Position numbers and translations under genes: made by a program. A stretch of 41,885 bases of DNA from Gammaproteobacteria bacterium 42_54_T18 (GTDB lineage Bacteria; Pseudomonadota; Gammaproteobacteria; Pseudomonadales; Ketobacteraceae). Below the pieces are notes generated by a model. It saw only the letters and a program-made list of their open reading frames with translations, made no database searches and was not told where the DNA came from. Below are positions 1 to 9,238 of this stretch, piece after piece. The stretch lies in contig MAAL01000003.1 of assembly GCA_002163245.1 (NCBI GenBank), positions 1-41,885 on the forward strand, read 5' to 3'. How positions within the stretch are numbered: position 1 is the stretch's first letter; every line of letters starts with the position of its first letter.

Positions 1-84
1 TTTGATCGAAGAAATTTGTACGATTTGTTCTCGCCACCAATTGATGACGAGCCAGATAAAAACAAACAGCTGTCGATGTTATGA
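1..84 (+). CDS. C-terminal tail of an upstream gene, probably pelE (partial)
   Basis: Frame 1 is open from the window edge to a TGA at 82-84 and encodes 27 residues ending in an acidic, proline-containing tail (FSPPIDDEPDKNKQLSML). That TGA overlaps an ATG at 81-83 in the ATGA arrangement typical of translationally coupled genes. I do not recognise the tail itself. Because pel operons run pelABCDEFG and pelF sequence follows directly, the most likely identity is the pelE C-terminus, but this rests on position only. The gene runs off the left edge. Confidence 0.35.
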   Translation, partial: FDRRNLYDLFSPPIDDEPDKNKQLSML

Positions 85-1035
85 AACTGTGGGACAGCAG
101 TGATTCCATATGTTCTTACTGAGCACGGGATTTATACCAAGGAACGAAAGATTGACCTTGCCCAAGCCAGTTGGATTTATGACCCCGTAGCTGAGATAGG
201 GGGGGCTCTTGATGAGGAAGTTGGTTATATTAGACAATTATGGATTCGTTTTTTTGAGATGACAGGAAGGCTTATTTATCAAAAATCAGATCCTATTATC
301 TCGCTGTATGAAGGTAATCGACAACGCCAAATTGACGATGGGGCAAATGCTGAAAAAACCGAAGTTATTCCAAATGGTATTGAGGTAGAAAAGTTTTGTG
401 AAATAAGAAATGCAAGAAAAGATGAAATTCCGTTGATCCTCGGGCTTATTGGTCGCGTTGTTCCGATCAAAGATATAAAAACTTTCATTCGTGCTATGCG
501 AGCAGTTTGCGATGATCTTCCTGAAGCTGAGGGTTGGATAGTTGGCCCAGAGGATGAAGACGAAGAATATGTTAAAGAATGTCAAGATCTAGTCCGAGGA
601 TTAGGTTTAGAAAATAAGGTGAAGTTTTTAGGGTTTCAGGATATTTCAAAAATCCTCCCGCAGCTGGGTTTGATGGTGCTAACGTCCATTAGCGAGGCTC
701 TTCCTTTAGTGATTCTAGAGGCATATGCTGCTGGACTACCTTGTTTGGCCACCGATGTAGGTTCCTGTCGCGAACTAATTGAGGGGGGGAGCAACGAAGA
801 TAAAAAACTCGGAAAGTCTGGTGAAGTTGTTCCTATCGCTGATCCCGATGCAGTCGCTCGGGCAGCAATCTCACTTTTGTCAGATGATGCGAGGTGGCAC
901 GAAGCACAGCGTGTAGGGCTAGAGCGTGTTAAACGTTTTTATACACACAAATTGATGTTTGATAAGTATAGAACCATCTATTCCAGCGCTATTGATACTT
1001 ATAACCATCAGGCCGCCAAAGAGGGAAAGGCTTAA
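81..1035 (+). pseudogene. pelF: pelF, Pel polysaccharide glycosyltransferase, N-terminal half missing
   Basis: PelF is the cytosolic GT4-family glycosyltransferase of Pel exopolysaccharide synthesis and is normally about 500 residues. From the GTG at 100 there are 311 residues matching only its C-terminal part: the TEHGIYTKERKIDLAQ block, VIPNGI, the GLVGRVVPIKD-type start of the second Rossmann domain (here GLIGRVVPIKD), EAEGWIVGPEDED, LTSISEALPLVILEAYAAG and DVGSCRELIEGG. The first Rossmann (acceptor) domain is absent. Upstream, an ATG at 81 overlaps the previous gene's stop and opens MKLWDSSD in another frame, which fits a true pelF start followed by an out-of-frame deletion of roughly 190 codons ending near 100-105. 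The stop overlaps the pelG ATG by one base. The product is probably non-functional; an assembly deletion is the alternative. Confidence 0.85.
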
Positions 1036-2402
1036 TGGCAGGCATTGGTTTTGAGATAAGAAAGATACTTGAGCGCAACACCTATGTTTCAATTTTGCAG
1101 GCTTATGGTTTAGCAGGAATAATTAGCTCTGGCCCTTGGGTACTTTCTGTTATCGGAGTGCTAATTATAGGTCTTTCAACTCAATCTTTAATTAAGGACC
1201 AGTTTTTAATAGTTCAATATCTTGTATCAGTGACATATCTGATGGCATCGTCGTTAATCTTAACCGGCTTTTTACAGTTGATTTTTACCCGGTTTATTGC
1301 GGATAGGTTATTTGAAGAACGCAAGAGCGTTATCCTCCCTAATCTTATGGGGGCAATATGGTTGGTAACATGCCTTTCATTTATTATCGGTGTTGTTGTA
1401 TTAGGAATTCTTTTTGAGGAGTCGTTACATTATGAAATGCTGATGTTAGCTAATTTTGTTGTGCTTTGCGACTTATGGATTGTCGTCATCTTTCTCTCAT
1501 CTATGAAAGCATACCTGAAGATTGTCGGTATGTTTTTTTTGGGTTATAGCATTGCTGTTCTTTCTTCTGTTGCTCTTTCTGGTTTCGGCATTAATGGCCT
1601 GTTGCTTGGCATTCTTTTGGGTCATAGTTATCTATTTTTTGGTTTCTTTTATATTATTATTAGAGAGTATCCAGGTTCTAAATTTCTAAGTTTTTAATTT
1701 CTAAAGAGAGATAAGGTTTATGTCAGTCTTATGTTTACGGGATTATTTTTTAATGTAGGCGTATGGATAGATAAATTTGTATTTTGGTTTACAGACAATA
1801 CATCCCAGTATGTCATTGGCCCATTGCGCGCTTCTGTTATCTATGATCTTCCAATATTTTTAGCATACCTATCGATTATCCCAGGTATGGCTGTTTTCTT
1901 GGTTAGAATGGAAGCCGATTTTGCTGAACAATATGACAATTTCTATAATTCCATTCGAAATGGTGACACACTAAAACATATCAAATATAACAAACGTCGA
2001 ATGATTTACACAATTAGGCAGGGGATATTCGAGATTTTCAAAGTACAAGGAATCACTGTCGTCGTATTATTACTTTGGGGTAGGGAGATCTTGGCGTTGG
2101 TTGGTATTTCCCCGCTTTATGCTAGGTTATTCTATGTTGATGTTGTGGCTGTCAGCATGCAGGTCTTATTGCTATCAATATTGAATGTTTTTTTCTACTT
2201 AGACTGTCGAAGGTTGGCATTCTTTATTTGCTGGTTATTTATGACAAGCAACTTCTTATTAGCACTACTTAGTTTAGAACTAGGCGTTTCGTTTTATGGC
2301 TATGGTTACGCAGTCGCCGCTGTATTGGCCAGTGTGGTTGGGCTTGTTCTACTGTCTAATAAGTTAAGGCGGCTTGAATATGAGACCTTTATGCTACAAT
2401 AA
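1035..2402 (+). pseudogene. pelG: pelG, Pel polysaccharide export membrane protein, interrupted by an in-frame TAA
   Basis: PelG is a polytopic inner-membrane protein of about 456 residues, MATE/Wzx-like, that acts with PelD/PelE/PelF in Pel polymerisation and transport. The N-terminal part starts with the family signature MAGIGFEIRKIL and SSGPWVLS. It ends at a TAA at 1695-1697 after REYPGSKFLSF. Reading through that codon in the same frame continues the family sequence without any gap (FLKRDKVYVSLMFTGLF, then GPLRASVIYDLPIFLAYLS) to a TAA at 2400-2402. The total is 455 codons besides the internal stop, matching the family length. A single nonsense change therefore splits the gene. An ATG at 1731 could start a 223-residue second half, but no clear ribosome-binding site precedes it. 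Many hydrophobic segments are visible in both halves. Confidence 0.9.
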
Positions 2403-2457
2403 CGTCCAGATATGCTTGGCACCCTTCATCGGCGTTACCATTAACGCAAGTATAATT
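2389..2457 (-). pseudogene. relic of a nucleoside hydrolase 3' end
   Basis: Read on the minus strand this stretch gives NADEGCQAYLDVIVA followed by TAA. The intact nucleoside hydrolase at 6189-7211 ends NAEEVYQAYLDVIAL followed by TAA, so the last 15 residues and the stop position align. By eye about 37 of the first 48 bases from the stop codon match the copy at 6189 onward. Nothing of the rest of the hydrolase follows; the DUF4136 gene begins instead. The relic overlaps the last codons of pelG on the opposite strand. It may be the scar of a lost tandem paralogue or one end of an ancient insertion. Confidence 0.5.
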
Positions 2458-2543
2458 AATATACATAATAAGGAACAAAACTCGAAAATCCTTTTCAAAA
2501 GATAAATATGCCCATTCCAATTTTCTTAGATTTGGAGAGAGCC

Positions 2544-3089
2544 ATGATGTCACGTTATATAGGCGTTATATTCTTATATCTTATTGTACTTACAGGGTGC
2601 TCAATCAAACCAGCTGTTATTGATTATCAACCGGGCATTTCTTTTTCAGAGTTCCAGTTGTATGCGTTAGGTCCTGCTCACACGAAAGTCGAAAAATCGT
2701 TAAATGATGTGCGTATCGAGAAAGCTCTAGAATGGACTATGTCACAAAAAAACTATCAAAAAATGACACACAAAAAAGCCGATATGTGGTTAATTTGGAA
2801 AGAAAAACCAGAAATTGAGACCAGACATCGGACGGGTTTTGGGTTTGGCTTTGGATATGGCATGGAATATGGCAGAACCGGTTTGGGCGTTAGTATGGTT
2901 AGTCATCCACCTGTTCAAAAGATTGTTCGAGAAGTACTGGTGTTAGAAATTGTGGATAGTAAAACTTCCAAAGTAATGTGGAGTGCTGAATCAAAAAAGC
3001 TTTTGCTAAAGGATGGAACACCAACAGCACGGGAGCGTCAAATTCGTCAGATAGTGCGAGATATGTTGTATTATTTCCCACCTCAATGA
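2544..3089 (+). CDS. DUF4136-family lipoprotein
   Basis: The start is placed at the ATG at 2544 because GGAGAG lies just upstream and it opens a clean lipoprotein signal: MMSRYIGVIFLYLIVLTGC, with lipobox LTGC and the acylated Cys at residue 19. An upstream ATG at 2508 would add 12 residues ahead of the signal. The mature part shows the DUF4136 pattern: an aromatic-rich strand after the Cys (FSEFQLYALG), a segment for a predicted helix and turn, ADMWLIWKEK, a glycine-rich FGFGFGYGMEYGRTGLG loop and a C-terminal VLVLEIVDSKTSKVMWSAES strand pair. The family is periplasmic or outer-membrane anchored with no defined activity. It follows pelG by about 140 nt and is probably independent of pel. Confidence 0.8.
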   Translation: MMSRYIGVIFLYLIVLTGCSIKPAVIDYQPGISFSEFQLYALGPAHTKVEKSLNDVRIEKALEWTMSQKNYQKMTHKKADMWLIWKEKPEIETRHRTGFGFGFGYGMEYGRTGLGVSMVSHPPVQKIVREVLVLEIVDSKTSKVMWSAESKKLLLKDGTPTARERQIRQIVRDMLYYFPPQ

Positions 3090-3256
3090 CACATAGTCAG
3101 CGTTTTGTTATTGTTTTATAGCATAATGTTATTCGCAATTTGCTACGAACGATATTAAACTGGATGCTAAAATAAAGCATGCTTAGCTATCAAGCGGTTG
3201 CATCTAATTCAGTTGGTTGAGTCCGGTTCCAAATGAGTTCTTAATTCTCGCGAAGA

Positions 3257-5227
3257 TTGGGTAGATATGTGGATATAATATCAAACGGAGATCAGGAAAT
3301 AGAGAATCGCCGATCGATTTCGTGGCGCAATTATGAGGTGGGAGAAGACCTTCTCGACGCGCTAGGTATAATAAGTGCTGAGCTTAATATTATACAACTA
3401 AGTCGACGAGGGTGGGCTTTGGTTGGGCGAGATCACTTGCAAGACAAACCTATCACTTTTTGTGAGGTAATCCACCCGAAGGATAGAAACGAAACAAAAG
3501 CGGCACTTGAGCATTGCATGTCTAGCAATAGTACGCTAGATACTGAGGTCAGATTAAATCCAGTGGATGATCATCAATGCTGGGCCCATCTACGCGCAGT
3601 ACCCATGCAAGAACGTCAGTTGATATTTGTGACTATTTACAATATTAGCTCGTACAAATCAGAAATAAATCAGCTAAGTCGTTTTTTCTCAATGTCCCCT
3701 GATTTATTTTGCGTGATGGATTTTGACTGTGAGTTTATTCGTATCAATAGCGCTTGGGAACAGTTGTTAGGCTGGCCCTTGAAAACGTTAATGGAGAAAG
3801 GGTTATCCTCCTTCATCCATCCCTCGGACAAGAAAAGAACTGAAGCACAGTTTGCGAACAACATCGAGGGGGCGGATACTGTTCTTTTTGAAAATCGCTA
3901 TAGAACCATTGATGGCACTTACAAATGTATCCAATGGAAATCTGTTTCTCTAGCAGAAGAAAAAATTATCTTTGCAAATGCTCGTGATATTACTGCTAAG
4001 AAGGATTTTGAAAATAAATTGCGCGACATGGAGGCTGCGCGAATTGCTGATCGTACAAAATCTACTTTCCTTTCTGCGATGAGCCACGAATTACGAACTC
4101 CGCTAAACGGAATAATGGGACTCGCCAGTATTGCGTACGATGAAGCAGAGACCGCTTCACAGAAGGATATATTAAAAACACTCAAGACAACTGCGGATTC
4201 GCTCGCAAAATTAGTTGATGATGTATTGGATTTTTCTAGAATAGACGCGGGTTTAATTGAATTAGATGCCCAGCCGTTTTCAATTCGGGCGTTAATAACG
4301 GAAATTGAAAGGCTTAACTCCTTTAGTGCAAAAGAGAAAGATATATTTCTAAATCTTCATGTAGGAGAAAATGTCCCTGATATTTTGAACAACGACTTAA
4401 ACAGACTGGGTCAAGTGTTAAGAAATTTAGTCGATAATGCAATTAGATTCACAGATGAGGGTAGCGTAACAGTATCGATAACCCCGGTTGATGTTTCTTA
4501 TAAGGAAAAAGGAATCGCAAAGCTAACAAACTCTACAGAGAATGCTCAATGTTGGTTACGTTTTATTGTAAAGGATACTGGGCTAGGAATTTCAGTAGAA
4601 GAAGAAAGTAGAATATTTGATGCATTTCATCAGGCACATGAGTTTATAAACAGAAAAACTGGCGGTATGGGTATTGGTCTCGCGGTATCAAAGCAACTGG
4701 TAGAATTAATGGGGGGCTCAATTAAACTAGTTACAACCCTGGGCGAGGGAAGTACATTCACGTTTGATATTCCTTTTAAAATTCCAACACAGGTATCTGC
4801 TCATGAACCTGAAGATATTTCCAAAGAGCAGCCTTTACATTCACTCCATATACTTGTTGTTGAGGATAATATCGTCAATCAAAAAGTGGTTATTCGTTTT
4901 CTTACAAATCAAGGGCATACTGTGATTGTCGCTGACAATGGCCACTTGGCAATTGAGGCGTTTGAGAGAGAAGTCTTTGACTTGATTCTAATGGATTTGC
5001 AAATGCCTGAAATGGATGGCATTACAGCAACTCGATGCATTCGGAATATCGAGATAGAAGGGAGAAGAAAAACCCCTATCGTGGCTATGACCGCTCATGC
5101 AGCCAAGAGTGATGAGTATGCATGTTATGACGCAGGGATGGATGATTTTATCGTTAAACCTTTTAAGCCTAAAACACTAACAAGTGTTCTTTCTCGATTT
5201 TCCGCGTCAGTTAACGATTCACGGTAG
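3257..5227 (+). CDS. PAS-containing hybrid sensor histidine kinase / response regulator
   Basis: A 656-residue cytosolic hybrid kinase without a convincing membrane segment. Order: a weak PAS-like region (about 25-130), a clear PAS domain (about 140-250, with ARDITAKKD closing it), HisKA with MSHELRTPLNG (phospho-acceptor His277), HATPase with LVDNAIRF, DTGLGIS and GGMGIGLAVSKQLVELMGG, then a receiver with VVEDN and MDLQMPEMDG (phospho-acceptor Asp580) and the conserved Lys in IVKPFKP. This is a multistep phosphorelay kinase that would need a separate Hpt partner, which is not in the window. The start is uncertain: TTG at 3257 with a weak GAAGA upstream, or GTG at 3269. It sits alone between intergenic regions of about 170 and 230 nt. 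Confidence 0.88.
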   Translation: MGRYVDIISNGDQEIENRRSISWRNYEVGEDLLDALGIISAELNIIQLSRRGWALVGRDHLQDKPITFCEVIHPKDRNETKAALEHCMSSNSTLDTEVRLNPVDDHQCWAHLRAVPMQERQLIFVTIYNISSYKSEINQLSRFFSMSPDLFCVMDFDCEFIRINSAWEQLLGWPLKTLMEKGLSSFIHPSDKKRTEAQFANNIEGADTVLFENRYRTIDGTYKCIQWKSVSLAEEKIIFANARDITAKKDFENKLRDMEAARIADRTKSTFLSAMSHELRTPLNGIMGLASIAYDEAETASQKDILKTLKTTADSLAKLVDDVLDFSRIDAGLIELDAQPFSIRALITEIERLNSFSAKEKDIFLNLHVGENVPDILNNDLNRLGQVLRNLVDNAIRFTDEGSVTVSITPVDVSYKEKGIAKLTNSTENAQCWLRFIVKDTGLGISVEEESRIFDAFHQAHEFINRKTGGMGIGLAVSKQLVELMGGSIKLVTTLGEGSTFTFDIPFKIPTQVSAHEPEDISKEQPLHSLHILVVEDNIVNQKVVIRFLTNQGHTVIVADNGHLAIEAFEREVFDLILMDLQMPEMDGITATRCIRNIEIEGRRKTPIVAMTAHAAKSDEYACYDAGMDDFIVKPFKPKTLTSVLSRFSASVNDSR

Positions 5228-5459
5228 TATTGTCGTTGCCTCGCACCATGCTGAGATCACCGTCAAATAAATACTCCGTATCCCAGAAGTAATCGTCAGA
5301 TACGCCTCTATTGTGACTGAATTGTAACGAAATCAAAGGTACGTACACATAACTTTTACCATTGTTAACACTCAATCTACGGACAGAAAGAAGAGACGAA
5401 GTTATAGTTTGGTCACTGAAATGCAGGGCCTAACGTAATAATAATAGGGAAGCAGCACA

Positions 5460-6074
5460 ATGATCAAACGAACTTTACTAGCACTCGTCGCGGGCTCAAT
5501 GTTATCTATAAGCGCGCAAGCAGGGGTGGTTTTCGAAGATAATTTTGATCTTGAAGCAGGAGCTGCTGGTTCTTCTGCGCTCAACTACAATAACTTTGAT
5601 CAATGGTCCGTTTCTAACGGCACTGTGGACGTTGTTTCTAATGGCGGCTGGGGGATTCATTGCGCTGGTAACACGGGAAAATGTGTTGATTTAGATGGTT
5701 CGACCCATAATGCAGGTATGTTCTCTAGCGACACATTTAACCTTGCGGCTGGTATATATTCGCTTAGTTTTGATATTTCAGGCAACCAACGCACCGGGAG
5801 TAACGATAATCTTCAGGTAACGCTTGATGGTTTCTTTAACCAGTCTTTTAACCTTGCATACAACTCGTTATGGCAGACTGTTACACACACTTTTACGGTG
5901 AATAGCGATACCAGTAACAACCTTACTTTTAATCATGCTGGTGGGGACAATATAGGTATTATGCTTGATAACGTATCCCTACACTCCGTTGAGGTGCCTG
6001 AGCCTGGTACATTTGCACTGTTTGCGTTAGGGCTTGCTGGTGTTGGGTTCCTTCGTAAAAATCAAAAAGTGTAA
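5460..6074 (+). CDS. PEP-CTERM sorting-domain exported protein
   Basis: A 204-residue secreted protein. It has an N-terminal Sec signal (MIKRTLLALVAGSMLSISAQA, cleavage expected after AQA), a beta-rich body of repeated Asn/Gly/Ser strands resembling carbohydrate-binding or DUF642-like jelly rolls, and a textbook PEP-CTERM tail: VPEPGTFALFALGLAGVGF followed by a short basic end (LRKNQKV). PEP-CTERM proteins are processed by exosortase and are typical of bacteria that make exopolysaccharide. No exosortase gene is in the window. AGGGAAG lies about 8 nt before the ATG. A strong terminator follows at 6131. Confidence 0.9.
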   Translation: MIKRTLLALVAGSMLSISAQAGVVFEDNFDLEAGAAGSSALNYNNFDQWSVSNGTVDVVSNGGWGIHCAGNTGKCVDLDGSTHNAGMFSSDTFNLAAGIYSLSFDISGNQRTGSNDNLQVTLDGFFNQSFNLAYNSLWQTVTHTFTVNSDTSNNLTFNHAGGDNIGIMLDNVSLHSVEVPEPGTFALFALGLAGVGFLRKNQKV

Positions 6075-6130
6075 GGTATTCTAATTTTGACTTGATCTAT
6101 ACGGTAACGTAACGTCAGACACATTGTTTT

Positions 6131-6155
6131 AAAACGGCTCCTTGGGAGCCGTTTT
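6131..6155 (+). terminator. intrinsic terminator after the PEP-CTERM gene
   Basis: A perfect 11-bp stem (AAAACGGCTCC / GGAGCCGTTTT) with a 3-nt loop lies between convergent genes. The A-run on one side and T-run on the other let it act in both directions, ending both the PEP-CTERM gene and the nucleoside hydrolase at 6189. Confidence 0.9.
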
Positions 6156-6188
6156 GCTTTCTACTTCTGTAAACTATCGAGGTTCAGT

Positions 6189-7211
6189 TTATAATGCAAT
6201 GACATCCAAATATGCTTGGTACACTTCCTCTGCATTGGCTTCAAGCGCTATATTAACAGTGTGTCCGTTTTTGTCATCCAGGATTAGCATGCCAGATTTA
6301 TCATTTTCTTCGTTAAGCTCTAGCTCAACTCTAATGCTAAACGTTTCAGTCGATACCAGGGTTGGATCAACCAAAACACATGCCGCGAGTGGGTCCCAAA
6401 AATCAAGATATTGTCCAATACCAGGTTTAATTGTTTGGCTTTCCAGTACTTGATAGAGAAACTGAGCAACAGGGTTGTTGATCTGTACTAGTCTTGCGAC
6501 GAATTCAGGAGTCAGAGGTACTTGAGCGGTAGCATTAAGTGCGACAAGTGTAATTGGCACATTGCTTGCGAAGATTTTTTGGGCTCCAACGGGATCGACA
6601 AAAATGTTCCATTCAGCGACTGTATTTGTGTAATAGGGATCTGGCTGCATTGTTGGTTGAAGGTTGCCTTCGGCGCCGGGGGTAACATAACAAGGCAATA
6701 GGTTGCCTCCCATCATGACGATACGCTCAATATTTTTTTCTAGTGCTATGCGAAGCTCTTCGTCTGTGTTCGACAAGGCAAATAAACGGCCCCAGTTAGA
6801 ACCGCCACCAATACATAAAACGGTAACAGGGGACTCACAGTTAATTAAGTACTCTCGTAAAAATCTCAACGCGTCATCAAGTGCTGGGTTTGGATTAGTG
6901 CTAGGGAAGGGAGCTTCATAGTGCTGATCGGCTGCTTTCCTATCAGCCCCTGGGTAGGTGTTGCTATAGATCATTGGTGCTTTAGCGCCACTAGCAACTG
7001 GGATTTTTAAGCTATTGGCATTGCCAAGTAAGGTGAGCATGTTACTAACATTGGCAACCCCTGGTGTTAAATGAACCGCTCCGGTGCCTGAGATGGTGAT
7101 ACCGTCGACATTTATATCAGGGTGTTTTAATAAGTAGAGCATCGCCATATAATCGTCAAAATCTGCATCGGTATCGATTAATACGTTACGTGCTTCTTCT
7201 AAGCGTCTCAT
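6189..7211 (-). CDS. inosine-uridine preferring nucleoside hydrolase family protein
   Basis: A 340-residue N-ribohydrolase-fold enzyme that would cleave the N-glycosidic bond of ribonucleosides in salvage. The calcium and ribose-binding signature DTDADFDD occupies residues 13-20 (the usual Gly of DTDxGxDD is Asp here). VASGA, VMMGGN and EWNIFVDPVGA follow the family order. The C-terminal site normally reads HDP; here it is FWDPLAAC, so the His that protonates the leaving base in many members is a Trp. Substrate range may therefore differ, and purine or pyrimidine specificity cannot be assigned. AAGGA lies about 8 nt before the ATG. It is a single gene, convergent with the PEP-CTERM gene. A relic of a paralogue's 3' end lies at 2389. 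Confidence 0.85.
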   Translation of the reverse strand: MRRLEEARNVLIDTDADFDDYMAMLYLLKHPDINVDGITISGTGAVHLTPGVANVSNMLTLLGNANSLKIPVASGAKAPMIYSNTYPGADRKAADQHYEAPFPSTNPNPALDDALRFLREYLINCESPVTVLCIGGGSNWGRLFALSNTDEELRIALEKNIERIVMMGGNLLPCYVTPGAEGNLQPTMQPDPYYTNTVAEWNIFVDPVGAQKIFASNVPITLVALNATAQVPLTPEFVARLVQINNPVAQFLYQVLESQTIKPGIGQYLDFWDPLAACVLVDPTLVSTETFSIRVELELNEENDKSGMLILDDKNGHTVNIALEANAEEVYQAYLDVIAL

Positions 7212-7464
7212 TTTGTATCCTTTTTGTGTATTATTGCCTCTCTACTTGATCAGTTATCGCCCTTCATCTACATGAGCGCCAATCGGTCAAGTTATTCTGA
7301 TTTCAATTAAAATATAGGATATAAAAACAGAACCTGCGCTTTTGTTTGGATGAAAAAAAGTTCGACTAAGTCATTGATATTGGGTTGTCATAGATAACTC
7401 AGGAGGCTCAGAAAGGCTAACAGGCGTTAACTTGACTGAGCACTTTATTTGAGAGTTTTACTAG

Positions 7465-8016
7465 ATGGTATTTGAAATATTCTTACTGATTATTATTGTA
7501 TTAGTTGCTTTGTCTATCGTATACAGCACAGCGAGGCTGGGGATATCACCAATGCCAAGCTCAACAAAAGCCTACCAGGCAATGGTAACGCTTATCGATG
7601 AAACTGGTTCAGGGACCATAGTTGATTTGGGTAGTGGCTGGGGGAACTTTGTCATACCAATAGCTAAGCGATACCCCGAGAGACAAATAGTAGGCTATGA
7701 GATGTCCTTGTTACCTTATCTTTTTTCTACGTTAATTAAACGTGTATCGGGTCTAAAAAATTTGACCTTATATCGACAAGATTTTCTAAAAGCAAATTTA
7801 TCCATGGCCTCAGTGCTGGTTTGCTATCTGTTTCCAGAAGCTATGGATAAGATAAAAAATAAACTGCTGTTAGAGAAACCTGGAGTTGAGTTTCTAATAA
7901 GCAATAATTTTGCACTACCTTCGTGGCAGTTCGACAAACTGATTCAGCTAAATGATTTTTATAAGTCTCCAGTCTATTTGTATAGGCTAGATTCAGGAAA
8001 AGGGCTTATCGATTAA
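7465..8016 (+). CDS. membrane-anchored class I SAM-dependent methyltransferase-like protein
   Basis: 183 residues: one N-terminal hydrophobic helix (about 2-22) followed by a short Rossmann methyltransferase core. Motif I is VDLGSGWGNFVIP, preceded by the usual helix; GYEMS fits the acidic-residue strand that binds the SAM ribose, and LYRQDFL the next strand. SVLVCYLFPEAMDKI resembles motif IV. Substrate unknown. At 183 residues it is near the minimum for the fold. Related small proteins with a leading transmembrane helix occur beside many unrelated genes, so context gives no clue. The nearest downstream gene is convergent. Confidence 0.7.
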   Translation: MVFEIFLLIIIVLVALSIVYSTARLGISPMPSSTKAYQAMVTLIDETGSGTIVDLGSGWGNFVIPIAKRYPERQIVGYEMSLLPYLFSTLIKRVSGLKNLTLYRQDFLKANLSMASVLVCYLFPEAMDKIKNKLLLEKPGVEFLISNNFALPSWQFDKLIQLNDFYKSPVYLYRLDSGKGLID

Positions 8017-8062
8017 ACGTAAAACCCTTCCATAACTACCGTCGGCCGTGATTTACAGAGGA

Positions 8063-9238
8063 TTAAAACTGATATTGACTGGCTGCAAGATCTCGCATTA
8101 TCTCTTCTGACCCCCCTCCAATAGCATTGACGCGAACTTCGCGATAAATACGCTCCACCTTACTCCCGCGTAAATAACTGGCACCCCCCAAAATCTGGCT
8201 TGCTTCTCGGGCGCAAAACTCCATTGTTTCGCTAGCCTGAACCTTAAGCATGGCTAGGTCGCCAGGGTGAATTCTATCTTCAATGTACGCTTGAGTGAGG
8301 TGTAAGAGGTAGGTTTGCGTTGCGTTAATACGTTGCTTCATCGTTGCTATTTTATGGCGAATTACTTGATGATCCGCAAGTCGTTCTCCAAAGGTTTCGC
8401 GATCTCGAGCCCAATTGACGGCCTCTTCTAGGCAGCATCGGGAAGAGGCCTCCATGGAGACCACCATTGCTAAACGCTCGCTATTAAAGTTATTCATGAT
8501 GACGCGAAAACCCTTACCTTCTTTACCAATTAGAAACTTTGCAGGTACTTTGACGTTATCAAAATATAGGGTCGCAGTGTCAGAACACAACCATCCCTGT
8601 TTTTTTGTTAATGGTGTGCGAGATACACCGTCAAGATCCATCGGGATAAGCAGCATCGACACTCCCGCTGCACCTTCACCACCGGTTCTTACGGCGGTAC
8701 TTACCCAATTGGCACCCATGCCGCCTGAGATAAACGTCTTACTACCATTCACAATGTAGTAATCACCTTCTTTTTTGGCAGTTGTTTTGATATTGGCGAC
8801 ATCGGAACCGCCAGAGGGTTCGGTGATGCCAAGCGAAATACGCTTTTCTCCTGAAAGAACCGCTGGTATTACCTGTTCCCTAATATCATCGCTACTAAAA
8901 TTAACGACTGGCGGTAAGCCTATGCCATGAATTAACAAAGTACTCGCTATTCCGCCAGCAGAACCGATACGACCTAATTCTTCGCCGGTAATATTAACGT
9001 AGTGTTGGTCAATCCCGTCAGATATGCCGCCGTAAGCTTCGGGATACCCAATTTGTAGTAAGCCGATTTCTGCTGCCTTAGGCCATAGTTCATCGGGTAT
9101 TTTTGCGTTTTCGTCCCACTCTTCTAAAAACGGGGCGACTTCTCGATCAAGGAATTTTCGAAGCTGGGTTCGCCAACTCTCATGGTCTGGTGTGAGGTGA
9201 GGGTTGTATAATCGTGCGCTATCGAAATCCAAAGACAT
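8063..9238 (-). CDS. acyl-CoA dehydrogenase
   Basis: A 391-residue FAD-dependent acyl-CoA dehydrogenase of the usual length, oxidising an acyl-CoA to the 2-enoyl-CoA with electrons passed to ETF. Domains run in order: N-terminal helical (YPEAYGG), middle beta barrel (LGITEPSGGSD, INGSKTFISGG-type sequence here VNGSKTFISGG) and C-terminal helical (NSERLAMV, ETFGERLADHQ, QILGGASYLRGS). It ends in GGGSEEIMRDLAAS. The position that holds Glu in MCAD-like YEGT motifs is Gly here, so the base may be the alternative Glu used by isovaleryl- and long-chain-type enzymes. This helps exclude a simple medium-chain call. It lies 142 nt downstream of the AraC gene on the same strand. Confidence 0.9.
   Translation of the reverse strand: MSLDFDSARLYNPHLTPDHESWRTQLRKFLDREVAPFLEEWDENAKIPDELWPKAAEIGLLQIGYPEAYGGISDGIDQHYVNITGEELGRIGSAGGIASTLLIHGIGLPPVVNFSSDDIREQVIPAVLSGEKRISLGITEPSGGSDVANIKTTAKKEGDYYIVNGSKTFISGGMGANWVSTAVRTGGEGAAGVSMLLIPMDLDGVSRTPLTKKQGWLCSDTATLYFDNVKVPAKFLIGKEGKGFRVIMNNFNSERLAMVVSMEASSRCCLEEAVNWARDRETFGERLADHQVIRHKIATMKQRINATQTYLLHLTQAYIEDRIHPGDLAMLKVQASETMEFCAREASQILGGASYLRGSKVERIYREVRVNAIGGGSEEIMRDLAASQYQF

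Noticed and set aside
5228-5459. Sigma54 promoter for the PEP-CTERM gene
   Set aside because: No TGGCAC-N5-TTGC match with proper spacing was found.
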